DNA of 64,000 nucleotides from NCBI RefSeq assembly GCF_007678255.1, contig NZ_VEED01000011.1, forward strand, positions 124,001-188,000. Direction: 5' to 3'. The notes beneath the pieces were generated by a model. It ran no database searches, was not told the DNA's origin, and saw only the letters and a program-made list of their open reading frames with translations. This document shows positions 51,388 through 60,757 of this stretch, in pieces. Source of the DNA: Bacillus sp. X1(2014). GTDB taxonomy: Bacteria > Bacillota > Bacilli > Bacillales_B > DSM-18226. The first letter of the stretch is position 1. Each line of letters opens with the position of its first letter. Position numbers and translations under genes: made by a program.

Positions 51388-53163
51388 ATGTTAAAAAAAT
51401 GGATAAGTAGTTTTATAGTAATCGCGTGTCTTTTCTGCAGCATGAGCTATTATAGTGTACGTGCTGCCAGTCCAATAAATTCCACTTCCCGAATCGAAGG
51501 GATGCTGGTCGTGGATGTTAGTAATTCAATGAAAAGCAGCGACCCAAAGAATATTAGCAATGAAGCGATGAAGATGTTCATTGATATGGCCTCTATTAAT
51601 GGTGATAAAATTGGCGCCATCTCCTATTCCGATGCCGTAATGCGTGAAAAAGCATTCGTTAAAATCAGCTCGAATCAGGATAAAAAGGATCTTAAAGACT
51701 TCATCGATTCATTGGAAAAATACACATATACGGATTTATCTACCGGGGTGAAAGAAGCTGTAAAGGTGCTGGATTCCAGCCATGAACAGAACTACTACCC
51801 GTTGATTGTCCTCCTTGCCGACGGAAATAATGAATTAAATCCCAAGAAGGCCAAAACTCTTAAAGAGGCCAATAACGATTTGGAAAAAGCAATCGATGCC
51901 GCAAAGACAAAGGGGTATCCGATTTATACGATTGGCTTGAACGCAAATGGCAAGCTAAACAAGGATGTTCTCACCAATGTTGCGGATCGTACAAACGGTA
52001 AGTTCTTCGAAGCAAGATCAGCCGATCAGCTGCCGGGCATTCTTAGTGAAATCTTTGCCAACCACCTAAAGTTAAAAATTGTTCCCCTCGATCAAATGGT
52101 CGGGAACGGTCAATTTCAGGACATCAGCATCCATGTTCCGAATGAAAATGTTTTAGAAGCCAATATTTCATTGATTTCTAGTAACCCGGTCGAGGTAAAG
52201 CTCGTTAATCCATCCGGTCAGGAACTTGCCATCCCTTCAGACCAAGTCCTTTTCTCCCAATCAAAGACCTATTCGATGGTAAAGCTGCTAAAGCCTGCCC
52301 AAGGTGATTGGACGCTGAAGGTTAAAGGGGTGGATAAGGATAAGATCGATGTTAATCTCGTTTTCAACTATGATTTACAACTTAAGCTGCAACCACTTGC
52401 TAAGCAGAGCTACAAGGCCAGTGACACCGTCAAGATTGGTGCCTTTTTTGAAGATAATGGAACAGCCATTTCTGATAAGGAAATCTACCAATCAATGAAA
52501 GCAACCCTTTTTGTAAAAGACCTCGATAAAGGAAAAATTAAGGAAGTTGCTCTAAATTCAAATAGTCAGGGTTTTACAGGAGAATTCAAGCTTGGGAATT
52601 CCTCTAGTTATGAGGTGGTGGTCAAAGCGGAAGACAATAGCTTTTTCCGGAAAACCACGCCGCTAAAGATAACTGTACAGAAAACAGCGAATTCTTCTGC
52701 AGCAGTCAAACCGGCTAATACTGTAAATGAGGATCCTTTTCCATGGCTGTATGTTGTAGCGGCTGTTGTTGGCACCCTTCTGGTTGCAGCCCTTGCCTAC
52801 ATCCTTTTAACAAAATTGAAACAAGCCAAGCGCGGCTTCAGCGGGCAAATCGTCGTGGAAATTAAGGATGAAGATACGGGTGAACGCAGCAATCCGCAAT
52901 ACAAAAAATTAAAAAGCTTTACAGGGAAATTTCGAATGCATCAGTTACTAGCACTGGCACCTGAATTTGCCGAAACCGAGCAAATCATTTTCAAACCATC
53001 TGCTGGTGACAAGCTTCTGCTCATCAATAACTCTGACAGTACCGTCGAAAAAGGCGGACGCGCCATTGATGCCAAAAAAGGCTTCGAAATAAAGAAAAAT
53101 GACCGTCTCCGGATCGTTCTAAAAAGGGTTAATAAATCAGTATATATTGAGTATATCAGTTAA
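51388..53163 (+). CDS. Secreted/anchored von Willebrand factor A protein
   Basis: 591 residues from ATG 51388, which has GGAGG 10 nt upstream and starts with a signal peptide ('MLKKWISSFIVIACLFCSMS', cut near 27); the longer frame from 51286 lacks this. vWA domain (about 36-220) with the MIDAS motif 'MLVVDVSNSM' (DxSxS, Asp43), 'TDLSTGVKEAVKVL' and 'PLIVLLADGNNE'. Then two beta-sandwich-like regions (about 225-455), one TM (about 450-472, 'WLYVVAAVVGTLLVAALAYI') and a cytosolic domain of about 115 residues ending 'GFEIKKNDRLRIVLKR', with an FHA-like beta pattern. So the vWA lies outside and a beta domain inside, as expected for a transmembrane signal carrier (inference). First gene of the plus-strand half of the system. 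Confidence 0.87.
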   Translation: MLKKWISSFIVIACLFCSMSYYSVRAASPINSTSRIEGMLVVDVSNSMKSSDPKNISNEAMKMFIDMASINGDKIGAISYSDAVMREKAFVKISSNQDKKDLKDFIDSLEKYTYTDLSTGVKEAVKVLDSSHEQNYYPLIVLLADGNNELNPKKAKTLKEANNDLEKAIDAAKTKGYPIYTIGLNANGKLNKDVLTNVADRTNGKFFEARSADQLPGILSEIFANHLKLKIVPLDQMVGNGQFQDISIHVPNENVLEANISLISSNPVEVKLVNPSGQELAIPSDQVLFSQSKTYSMVKLLKPAQGDWTLKVKGVDKDKIDVNLVFNYDLQLKLQPLAKQSYKASDTVKIGAFFEDNGTAISDKEIYQSMKATLFVKDLDKGKIKEVALNSNSQGFTGEFKLGNSSSYEVVVKAEDNSFFRKTTPLKITVQKTANSSAAVKPANTVNEDPFPWLYVVAAVVGTLLVAALAYILLTKLKQAKRGFSGQIVVEIKDEDTGERSNPQYKKLKSFTGKFRMHQLLALAPEFAETEQIIFKPSAGDKLLLINNSDSTVEKGGRAIDAKKGFEIKKNDRLRIVLKRVNKSVYIEYIS

Positions 53164-53166
53164 ATA

Positions 53167-53410
53167 GAAAAGCGGAAGCGCCTTGTTCAGGGGCGACAGG
53201 CATAAGACGAGCCGGCGAGAAGGTTGCTCTTTAACCTTCTTGACGGATTGAATTAAAGGTAGAGGCGACTGTCCTGGGACGAAGGCATAAGACGCACACT
53301 GCAAGAAGGCGCTTTTTGCCTTCTTCAGGGGGTGGCTTATGACTCGAGTCCCAAGGAGCCGAAACTAGATAAGCTTATGACCCCGAGCCCCTAGGCGCTG
53401 CAGCTGGACA
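53167..53410. repeat. Composite intergenic repeat (GCGGAAGCGCC type)
   Basis: Starts GAAAAGCGGAAGCGCC and ends GGCGCTGCAGCTGGACA, complementary ends typical of a GC-rich intergenic repeat I recall from many Bacillus genomes. Internal hairpins (GAGAAGGTTGCTCTTTAACC region; GCAAGAAGGCGC/CTTTTTGCCTTCTT) and a repeated 'AGGCATAAGACG' block suggest two copies nested or partly duplicated. Lies between the vWA and tubulin-like genes, about 120 nt before the latter's start. Confidence 0.7.
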
Positions 53411-53414
53411 AAAA

Positions 53415-53460
53415 AATTTAGGGTGTCAGGCACCATTTAATGGGCTTGGCACCCTAAATT
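53415..53460. terminator. Hairpin containing the GGTGTCAGGCACC motif, before the tubulin-like gene
   Basis: AATTTAGGGTG and CACCCTAAATT form an 11-bp stem. No strong T-run follows directly, so it could be an attenuator or RNA-processing structure rather than a full terminator. Confidence 0.45.
53422..53434. repeat. GGTGCCTGACACC motif, copy 4 (reverse orientation)
   Basis: Exact 13-mer (as GGTGTCAGGCACC) in the loop side of the 53415-53460 hairpin. Confidence 0.85.
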
Positions 53461-53535
53461 GAATCTTTTTGAGATTATTTTTCGTCATATAGAAGAGAAA
53501 GTTTGAACTTTTTACAGCCAAGGAGGAATTTTTGC

Positions 53536-56500
53536 ATGAGAGCAAGTGTGAGAGAGCATATTCAGCAGTTAGATGTTTCCTTAGGCGGAGGGATTATTTC
53601 AGAGAAAATCCGCGTTGATACCATAGATAATCCAATGCTGGTCATTGGCCTTGGCGGCACAGGCATCGATGCCCTACTACGCTTGAAATATCAAGTCAAT
53701 CGACGATTCAAGCTCCCGCAAGATCCTTTATCCAAAAAGAAAAAGGATAAGCCCAATAATATTGAGTTCTTAGCCTTTGAAACAAATGAGTATGACAAAA
53801 ATAAAAAGTACAAGGGAATCGGCCTTGATCCAAACAAGGAATTCGTCCTCCTTTCCAACCCAGAAATCGGCGGACTGCTCCAAAATCGCAGTACGATTGA
53901 ACCCTATATAAAAGAATGGCTCTCACCAGAACTCCTCATTACCGATGGAATCAGTGGAGCCTCGGGTGTCCGTCAAGCCGGCAGATTACTTCTGTTCACC
54001 AAAATCAACCAGGTTGTCCAAACGATTGAACGAAAAATTGAAGCGGTCCTAGAAGGGACCAATAAACGGTTATATGTCTTCATCCTAACTGGCCTGTCCG
54101 GCGGTACCGGCAGCGGCTGCTATCTTGATATTTCCTACATCACCCGCGGAATTATGGAGCGTAAATTCGGACCGACCGGCGTAGATAAAGTCAGTATTCT
54201 CGGCTACCTATTCACACCAGATGTGAATTTATCCAAACGCGGCCTAAGCTCGCACACCGTTGAATACATTGAGAAAAATGGCTATGCTGCCTTAAAAGAG
54301 CTCGATTATTGGATGAATGCCGATGAACGAAATGAACGCTTCAAGCAACGGTACGGCAGCCTCCTGGAGGTAAATTCCCCCATGCCGCCGTTCAATCTCT
54401 GTCACTTAATCTCCGGGACGAACTTGGAGGGGAAATGGCTCGAGAACGCGTATGATTACTGCATGAATGTCACTGCTGAAAATATTACCAACTTCATGGC
54501 CAATGAAGAAAAGCAATCGGGCGAAGAGTTCGCAATCCATGATTATATCAGTAATATCCGGACCAATATTGCCCAAATGCCAAAGCCCTATGCCGCCAAC
54601 TATCAATACAACATTATCGGTGCATCGATGGCAGAAATTCCGCTTGAAGAAATGACCACCTATATCGGCTATAAGCTGTTTGAAAAAATGAACAGCATGT
54701 TTGATGCCGGTCCCGATCAAACAGAGGTCGAGCAATTTTTGGAAAAACTGCGGATTGATCCGGATTCCGTCCACCACCGCTTTAATGAACGAGTCCCAGA
54801 TCCATTATCCGGTTTTGAAAATAGTGACCGCTTCTCCTACAACAACGTAATCAAAACATCTGTCATTAATATCGATGACGAATTAGATCGTGAATTTTTA
54901 CTAAAAGCACAAGAACAGTACCGAAAATGCAAGAAACAACTCCCTGGTGAAATTATGGAAGAATTCCGCCGCCAAATTGAGCGCCTGTTCCTTCACCCGA
55001 AAAAAGGGCCGATCTTTGCATCGCGTCTCATCTATTCAAATGATGGATTCTGTCTGTTAAAAACTTTGCAGGCTTATATGGAAGGACTTCGTGACCGCTT
55101 AGAACGCCTGCCTAGAGCGATTCAATCTGAACAAGAATATGCCTTAAATAAACTTGAAGATGCGAGAAGTGCCTTTATCTCAAAGGATCGCAAAAAGAAT
55201 GCCTATATTGAGGCCAAGCTGAATGAATATGAGGCCCGGGCAGAAAAGGTCCGCCTCGAAGAAATGATTGAATTTTATGAGGACCTATACCAACTGCTCA
55301 ATAGTCAAAACAACAAAATTTATGAAGTATATAAAGAAATCCTCGAAACGCTAAAGGGTATCTTTGAAAAGAATGCGGATATCCTGGTTGATGGTGAGGA
55401 AGTCAAACACGATCATGACGTTACCTATTATTGGCATTTGGTTAGTGTACCGGATGTTGCCCGTGAGATTCAGCGGATGTTTGATTCCAAAGATGGCGAA
55501 TTATTGGTTCAGCAGTGGTCTGAAATGCTCCTAGAGAAATCAACCTATTGGGTCAAGGAATCAGATGTAGATGTCGTCGGCACGGTGTCTGAATTCTTAA
55601 CGGACCAGTTCGGTGAATTAATAACCAAATCAATGGAAGACTTTTTACGAATGAAATATGGCGAAGATCAACCGATCGACAAAATTATTGAAGATAAAAT
55701 TGCCGCACGTCTGGACCGGGATGCCTTGCCTGTATTCCATCTTGCCAACAGTAACGGACAGCTGCACTTTCCGCAATGGGGCTTTGTCTCCGTTCCGGTA
55801 AAGGCACCGAATATTTTCAATGGGATTAAAAATTTCGAAAAGCATTCCTTGAGCCATTCGAGGTTCACGATTAAGGAAAGCGAGCTGAAGAATCGAATAT
55901 TCTGGCTGAATACGAAAAATGGGATTCCGTTGTTCGCTTATTCGCCACTAGCTATCTACGAAACTTCCTATGAAAAGACCATCTTAGAAAAAGAAGGCGT
56001 CGGCCGCCATCTCGTTCAAACGGATAAAGAAAACTGGGCCTACCTCCCATCACCGATTCCGGAAAAATCATGGGGAGATACGTACCAAAATGAGCGCGTC
56101 AAGCAATACAACGCCAATGTTCGCACCCTATTTGATGAGGCTTCCGGATTCAAATGTATCTCAGAAAAAAATGCAGATCATAATACAAGCGCACGTTTCC
56201 AATGCCATTTTACAAAAGAGATTAGTCTTTCAGATTTATATGCGCAGTATGAAGTTGATCCGAATCAGATTGAAAAGGCAAGCCTCGGAAATCTGAAACA
56301 AGTGCTTACGAAGCTCAAAGACATGGCCTCGGGCGGAATGGAGTCTGATGGTGTAAGTGATATTTTCGGAAGCACTAATTTGGAATTAGCTAAAGAAAAT
56401 TTCATTCGCTCACCAAAGCTCATTGAAAAGGTGAAAATAGAAGTTAGAAAATATCGCCTCATCCAAGAAAAGATTGCTGAAATTGAGCAATGGATCGAAT

Positions 56501-56928
56501 CGCAGAAAGACAGAGAGATTTCGCTGAATCAGTTTATCCAGGCGGTCTATACAAAAACGATTCGGAAAAGAGGCGCTCTCTATGTTTACGATAAAGAGAT
56601 TGAAGAAGATGCTTGGGCACCGTTTGTAAACCTGATGAAGACGACAAAATTTGTAGATTTTGAAATCTATCAGGCTTTCAAATCGTTGAATCCTAAACAA
56701 ATGGCCCAACTTGAAAAGAAATCGGAACGCCGGAGCAGTGACTTGATTAATCAAGAACAGGCAACAGAACTGATTGCTGCCTTAGAAGAAATGGCCGCTT
56801 CCTATCAAAAGGAAAAAGAAGCCCTCGATTATGACTACAAGGATTTTGCGAACGGAGAAGAATTGTACAGCTTCTACAAAGAAATGATGATTAAAGTTCA
56901 AGATATGCTGCGTCAATTAAAATCATAA
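53536..56928 (+). CDS. Large tubulin/FtsZ-like GTPase (Tubulin_2 type)
   Basis: 1130 residues from ATG 53536, 9 nt after AAGGAGG; the frame reaches back to 53503, upstream of the ribosome site. The N-terminal third carries tubulin-superfamily marks: 'NPMLVIGLGGTGIDALLRL' (first nucleotide loop, about 32-50) and 'LTGLSGGTGSGCYLDISYI' (the GGGTGSG-type signature, about 184-202), plus 'YNIIGASMAEIPLEEMTTYI' as the later core motif. The remaining 700 residues are mainly helical, with coiled-coil stretches ('RLERLPRAIQSEQEYALNKL', 'IQEKIAEIEQWIESQKD'). Much larger than FtsZ. No TM. Tubulin_2 proteins are found next to vWA and GTPase genes; polymerisation is probable but unproven. Central component of the system, with complete nucleotide-binding loops. 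Confidence 0.88.
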   Translation: MRASVREHIQQLDVSLGGGIISEKIRVDTIDNPMLVIGLGGTGIDALLRLKYQVNRRFKLPQDPLSKKKKDKPNNIEFLAFETNEYDKNKKYKGIGLDPNKEFVLLSNPEIGGLLQNRSTIEPYIKEWLSPELLITDGISGASGVRQAGRLLLFTKINQVVQTIERKIEAVLEGTNKRLYVFILTGLSGGTGSGCYLDISYITRGIMERKFGPTGVDKVSILGYLFTPDVNLSKRGLSSHTVEYIEKNGYAALKELDYWMNADERNERFKQRYGSLLEVNSPMPPFNLCHLISGTNLEGKWLENAYDYCMNVTAENITNFMANEEKQSGEEFAIHDYISNIRTNIAQMPKPYAANYQYNIIGASMAEIPLEEMTTYIGYKLFEKMNSMFDAGPDQTEVEQFLEKLRIDPDSVHHRFNERVPDPLSGFENSDRFSYNNVIKTSVINIDDELDREFLLKAQEQYRKCKKQLPGEIMEEFRRQIERLFLHPKKGPIFASRLIYSNDGFCLLKTLQAYMEGLRDRLERLPRAIQSEQEYALNKLEDARSAFISKDRKKNAYIEAKLNEYEARAEKVRLEEMIEFYEDLYQLLNSQNNKIYEVYKEILETLKGIFEKNADILVDGEEVKHDHDVTYYWHLVSVPDVAREIQRMFDSKDGELLVQQWSEMLLEKSTYWVKESDVDVVGTVSEFLTDQFGELITKSMEDFLRMKYGEDQPIDKIIEDKIAARLDRDALPVFHLANSNGQLHFPQWGFVSVPVKAPNIFNGIKNFEKHSLSHSRFTIKESELKNRIFWLNTKNGIPLFAYSPLAIYETSYEKTILEKEGVGRHLVQTDKENWAYLPSPIPEKSWGDTYQNERVKQYNANVRTLFDEASGFKCISEKNADHNTSARFQCHFTKEISLSDLYAQYEVDPNQIEKASLGNLKQVLTKLKDMASGGMESDGVSDIFGSTNLELAKENFIRSPKLIEKVKIEVRKYRLIQEKIAEIEQWIESQKDREISLNQFIQAVYTKTIRKRGALYVYDKEIEEDAWAPFVNLMKTTKFVDFEIYQAFKSLNPKQMAQLEKKSERRSSDLINQEQATELIAALEEMAASYQKEKEALDYDYKDFANGEELYSFYKEMMIKVQDMLRQLKS

Positions 56929-57048
56929 TAACAGCTTGATAAGAATGCAGAAATGATGTGGCCACATGCAGGATTTGCTTGTGGCCCAAACCATATCTTT
57001 GTAATTTTCATGTGGTTGAAAGCTTTTTCTGATGAGGGGGAATACAAC

Positions 57049-59415
57049 TTGAGAGACCTTTTACAAACGTATGCACACACTTTTTCCAACCAACTAGAAA
57101 AAATGACGCTAGAAGTAAATGAACAGCGGAGTGTAAACTATCCGGTTGTCTTCTTATTCCTGGGTGACCTTGTTTTGGATGCCCTTAAATCAATCATAAA
57201 TATTAATGAAGAAAAATGGAATAACAGTTCAGGTGTACTTTATTTTCATGCCTATCAAACAGAGACAATCACGAATTCAAATGTGCTTTCTATTCAACTT
57301 CCTGACCAGGGATTCGATCGTAAGACCAAACGAAAAGATATGTATGAAGCTTTTTGTCGTGATGAAGAAAATCTGATTGAACTGAATAAAGCCTATCGAC
57401 TGCTTACATCCAAAATAGCAGAGTATGGGAAGGTGTATTCCTCCCTTCAAAAAGTAAACCTGTGTGTGGTCACAGCCATTGAAGACCCTGCGAATATTCT
57501 CATTCAAGAATTTACCTTATTGTTAAAAAGTATTCTTCAAGAATCATTCCGATTGGTCGAAGTGGACCTTTATGGATTAATAAAGGAAAAACAGGATGGC
57601 AATAATTTTGCCCTTTCAACCTCGCTTGGGATGAGCTTTTTTAAAGAATTAGATTGCTATCAAAGCGATGAATACACCTTTCTTAAAGACCTCCAGCTGA
57701 CAGAAGATCACCTGCGGCTGCCGGTAAGTCACCCTCCCTCCCCACTCTTTGACATGGTGTATTTACTAAGTGATAAAAATGAAGATGGTTTACTATCAAG
57801 TGAAGCCATGCTGCAAAACTATGAAATGATCAGTAATCTTAATCTTCTAAAAAACCGCAAGATGATCACGGATTACCATGAAAAGATGGACAGCTATAAT
57901 CATGGTGCATTTCGAAAGGGGATTCGAGGAAATTCAAAGAAACCCGTGTACGCCTCAGCAGGCTTTTCCAAGGTAAATCGTCCGAACAAGGCGATTGCAC
58001 TTTTTGCGGCTAGCCATTTTTACAATGAACTATTGGAAGCATTAAAAGCTCCCATTTCCCAGCCCAAGGAAAAAGTTCTCAGCTTATTTGCCCTGTCAGA
58101 GCATTCTTTTCAAAAGTACTATTCTAAATGTCTTCCTTCCATTGATAAGCTTGAGGACATGAGTGGATTAATCAGTGCGACAAATTCCTATCAAACTGTG
58201 AAATATATGTCTGTCAGGGATGCGGAGGATTACTTGTTCGAGAGTGGAGCGGAACAATTCTTCGCTGCCAACTTCAAAGAGCAAGCCCGTGAGCGCCTGG
58301 AGCAGTTGAATCTAAAATCACAAGTCCAGCGCTATCTTGATGAGAATGTGATCCAGCATGAACAATACGGTTTATATTGTGCCTATATCTGGACTGCCGA
58401 TTCGAATGAGTCAGCGATAAATGTCATCAAAGAGATTCATAGGATGCTCCAAGATACGAAACATGAGCAAGTAGAAAATCAAGCAAGGCTCGAGCACTAC
58501 TATCAACAACAAGTCGATAGCTGTGATTTTAAAAAGAGTTATCTTCCTTTTTCCGATCGTAAAAACATGCAAAATTTCCTGCATTTCTTATTTGAGGCGG
58601 TATATGGCACCAATTATGAAATGATCAAACTTGAAGTGAAGCGGGAGATCTTAAAGCAGTACTTAGAGGTACTTGAAGAAAATCACCTGAAATTGCGCAC
58701 CAAACTGGAACATCTCAACGAGGTTGGTTCTTATCTAAAACAGACAGCGGCGGAAAGCCTTTATGAGGCTGATGATTATTTAGATAAAAATATCCCCGAA
58801 TATTATGCGGAGATTATTGCAGGTATTACAGCAAAATTTAGGGAGAAACGCGGGGCTCACTTCTTTTCTGACGATCGCTTTTTTTGTAACTTGCTAGGAT
58901 TACTTGAAACCGGAAGCAAGCCGCTGCTGGAACGGGTCCTGGATGTCTGCAGCCGCGAGGTCCTTACCCAAGAGGAATTTCACCGCAGTTTTGAAGACGA
59001 ACTGTTAGAACGCGCCAATGTAATCACTAATTATGAGAACAGAGATGTCCTCTCGAAAAGTGAATTATTTAAGCAATTATATAACCGTCTCGATGACCAA
59101 TCGCCAATACACATTGAAGTATTTAACTATACCCAGGAACACCGATATGAGGAAAAATACTTCTTTGGTGATTTTTACAGCAAATTCATGGAGTTCGCCT
59201 TAGAAAAAGAACATGAAACCAGACAATGCAAAGTCGGCTGTGCCCATGAAAAAAAGGCAAGCGGGATTGAAAAGCTCACCCTCATGGGTGGATTTCACTT
59301 AACGGACTTAATGTACTATCGAAATGGTGAAAAATACTACAGGGCTTATTGCGATGAGGGATTTGAATTCCACTCGCAATCTGTTAATAGCAACTCTATT
59401 CATAAGGAGTATTGA
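57049..59415 (+). CDS. Probable degenerate tubulin-like partner protein
   Basis: About 788 residues from TTG 57049, which has GAGGGGG 8 nt upstream; the frame opens at 56953 without ribosome support. No family was recognised directly. However, 'YPVVFLFLGDLVLDALKSI' occupies the place of 'NPMLVIGLGGTGIDALLRL' in the preceding protein, 'VNLCVVTAIEDPANILIQEF' that of 'LYVFILTGLSGGTGSGC', and 'PVYASAGFSKVNRPNKAIAL' that of 'YNIIGASMAEIPLEEM'. The glycine loops that bind nucleotide are lost. I infer a catalytically dead paralogue that could pair with the tubulin-like GTPase. The C-terminal half is helical, with clustered His/Cys at the end ('CKVGCAHEKK'). The gene starts 120 nt after the tubulin-like gene and its stop lies 2 nt before the ATG of the next. 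Confidence 0.75.
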   Translation: MRDLLQTYAHTFSNQLEKMTLEVNEQRSVNYPVVFLFLGDLVLDALKSIININEEKWNNSSGVLYFHAYQTETITNSNVLSIQLPDQGFDRKTKRKDMYEAFCRDEENLIELNKAYRLLTSKIAEYGKVYSSLQKVNLCVVTAIEDPANILIQEFTLLLKSILQESFRLVEVDLYGLIKEKQDGNNFALSTSLGMSFFKELDCYQSDEYTFLKDLQLTEDHLRLPVSHPPSPLFDMVYLLSDKNEDGLLSSEAMLQNYEMISNLNLLKNRKMITDYHEKMDSYNHGAFRKGIRGNSKKPVYASAGFSKVNRPNKAIALFAASHFYNELLEALKAPISQPKEKVLSLFALSEHSFQKYYSKCLPSIDKLEDMSGLISATNSYQTVKYMSVRDAEDYLFESGAEQFFAANFKEQARERLEQLNLKSQVQRYLDENVIQHEQYGLYCAYIWTADSNESAINVIKEIHRMLQDTKHEQVENQARLEHYYQQQVDSCDFKKSYLPFSDRKNMQNFLHFLFEAVYGTNYEMIKLEVKREILKQYLEVLEENHLKLRTKLEHLNEVGSYLKQTAAESLYEADDYLDKNIPEYYAEIIAGITAKFREKRGAHFFSDDRFFCNLLGLLETGSKPLLERVLDVCSREVLTQEEFHRSFEDELLERANVITNYENRDVLSKSELFKQLYNRLDDQSPIHIEVFNYTQEHRYEEKYFFGDFYSKFMEFALEKEHETRQCKVGCAHEKKASGIEKLTLMGGFHLTDLMYYRNGEKYYRAYCDEGFEFHSQSVNSNSIHKEY

Positions 59416-59417
59416 AG

Positions 59418-60692
59418 ATGCCTGTCCGAAAATTTAGCATTCTGTTTTTTGTATTTAGTATCCTTGCAGGATTGATTGGCGCAGTGGTTGGTGAATGGTT
59501 CATATCATCCTATTATGGTGTTTGGCCCAATATCCTGTTAATGGGGGTCTACTTTGCACAATTAGCCTTCATCTTTGGACTTTTCTGCTTGGCTGCTGAA
59601 TGGATTTCACCAGATATTAATGGGCGTAGCTGGCGCTTAGAATACTCTGGATTCTCATGGAAGATTCTTTTCCCAGCAACCTTCGTGATACTGTTTGCTG
59701 CCGGAGTCCTCTTTCAATTCTTGTACTCTCTTAATTTTTCAAACATAAAACCGCCTGATGATATTGTCCTAGTACTTGATACTTCGGATAGTATGAATAA
59801 AACTGACCCAAATCATGAAAGCCTAAAGGCGGCGGGAAAACTGATTACCAAGATGAAGCCAAATCATCGCGCCTCGGTTCTCTCGTTTAACGAAAAAGCG
59901 ACGATTACCAAATCGATGTTTAACATTAGCGATAAAGAAGAACGGGAGGATGCCCTCAAACAAATTAATGAGTTAACAGCCTCTGGCGGCACCGATATCG
60001 GCAACGCCTTGGATACTGCGATTCAAGAAATTGACACCCATCACCAAACAGGCCGTAAACCAATGGTGATTCTTTTTTCCGATGGATACAGCGAACTGGA
60101 TCTGAACGAAGTTGTCGAGCCATATCAGAACAAGGGCATTATTATTAATACGATTGGGATGAGTAAGATTGATAAGAGCGGTGCACGACTACTGCAATCG
60201 ATTGCTTCAAGTACAGGCGGTTCCTTCTCTGATGTAAAAAATGCGAATGAATTGACGAATGTTTTTGAAAAGATTTACCTTGAAAACCAAGACCGGCTCC
60301 TTGTGTCGGAACGACATGGATTGTTTCAAGACAGCATTTATCTTTCTGTTTTCCGCGTCGTCTTCCTTACATTAATCGGTGTCTTATTCGGGCTTGCCTT
60401 GGGGATTATTTTTGACAACCGCTATTTGGCAAAAAGCTTTGTGATTACTGGGCTAATTGCAGGAATCCTTTCAGGATTAGTGCTGGAACTTGGACTCAAG
60501 ACCAATATGCTGGGCGGATACCCCCACCGGGTCACGGCTGATATCCTCTTAACGGTGTTAACGGGCTTGGGAACCATGTTCATTCCCATTCGTGAAAAAT
60601 TTACGGGCCGCTCGAGTCGCAGCAGTGGTGTACCTGATTTTTCTCAAAGAAGCTCAGTCCCGACAAAGGAGACCCTTAAAAAGGGATTTTGA
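59418..60692 (+). CDS. Six-TM membrane protein with an external vWA domain
   Basis: 424 residues from ATG 59418 (AAGGAG 8 nt upstream); TTG 59412 is an alternative overlapping the previous stop. Three N-terminal TMs (about 8-28, 38-60, 83-103), a vWA domain (about 113-290) with MIDAS 'IVLVLDTSDSM' (Asp121), 'SGGTDIGNALDTAIQE' (the conserved Thr) and 'PMVILFSDGYSEL', then three more TMs (about 312-400) and a basic Ser-rich cytosolic tail ('FTGRSSRSSG'). The positive-inside rule puts the vWA outside, as for the first vWA protein. Two extracytoplasmic vWA proteins in one operon suggest they contact each other or a surface ligand through metal-dependent binding (inference). Confidence 0.87.
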   Translation: MPVRKFSILFFVFSILAGLIGAVVGEWFISSYYGVWPNILLMGVYFAQLAFIFGLFCLAAEWISPDINGRSWRLEYSGFSWKILFPATFVILFAAGVLFQFLYSLNFSNIKPPDDIVLVLDTSDSMNKTDPNHESLKAAGKLITKMKPNHRASVLSFNEKATITKSMFNISDKEEREDALKQINELTASGGTDIGNALDTAIQEIDTHHQTGRKPMVILFSDGYSELDLNEVVEPYQNKGIIINTIGMSKIDKSGARLLQSIASSTGGSFSDVKNANELTNVFEKIYLENQDRLLVSERHGLFQDSIYLSVFRVVFLTLIGVLFGLALGIIFDNRYLAKSFVITGLIAGILSGLVLELGLKTNMLGGYPHRVTADILLTVLTGLGTMFIPIREKFTGRSSRSSGVPDFSQRSSVPTKETLKKGF

Positions 60693-60757
60693 TTATAAAG
60701 AAGGCGACGCACACTCCGCTTCGCGAAAGTATTCTACTAGAAATAGGGTGATTGTTG

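Noticed and set aside
54406..54777. 123-codon ORF opposite the tubulin-like gene
   Set aside because: Antisense shadow; no start context, and the plus-strand frame has clear motifs.
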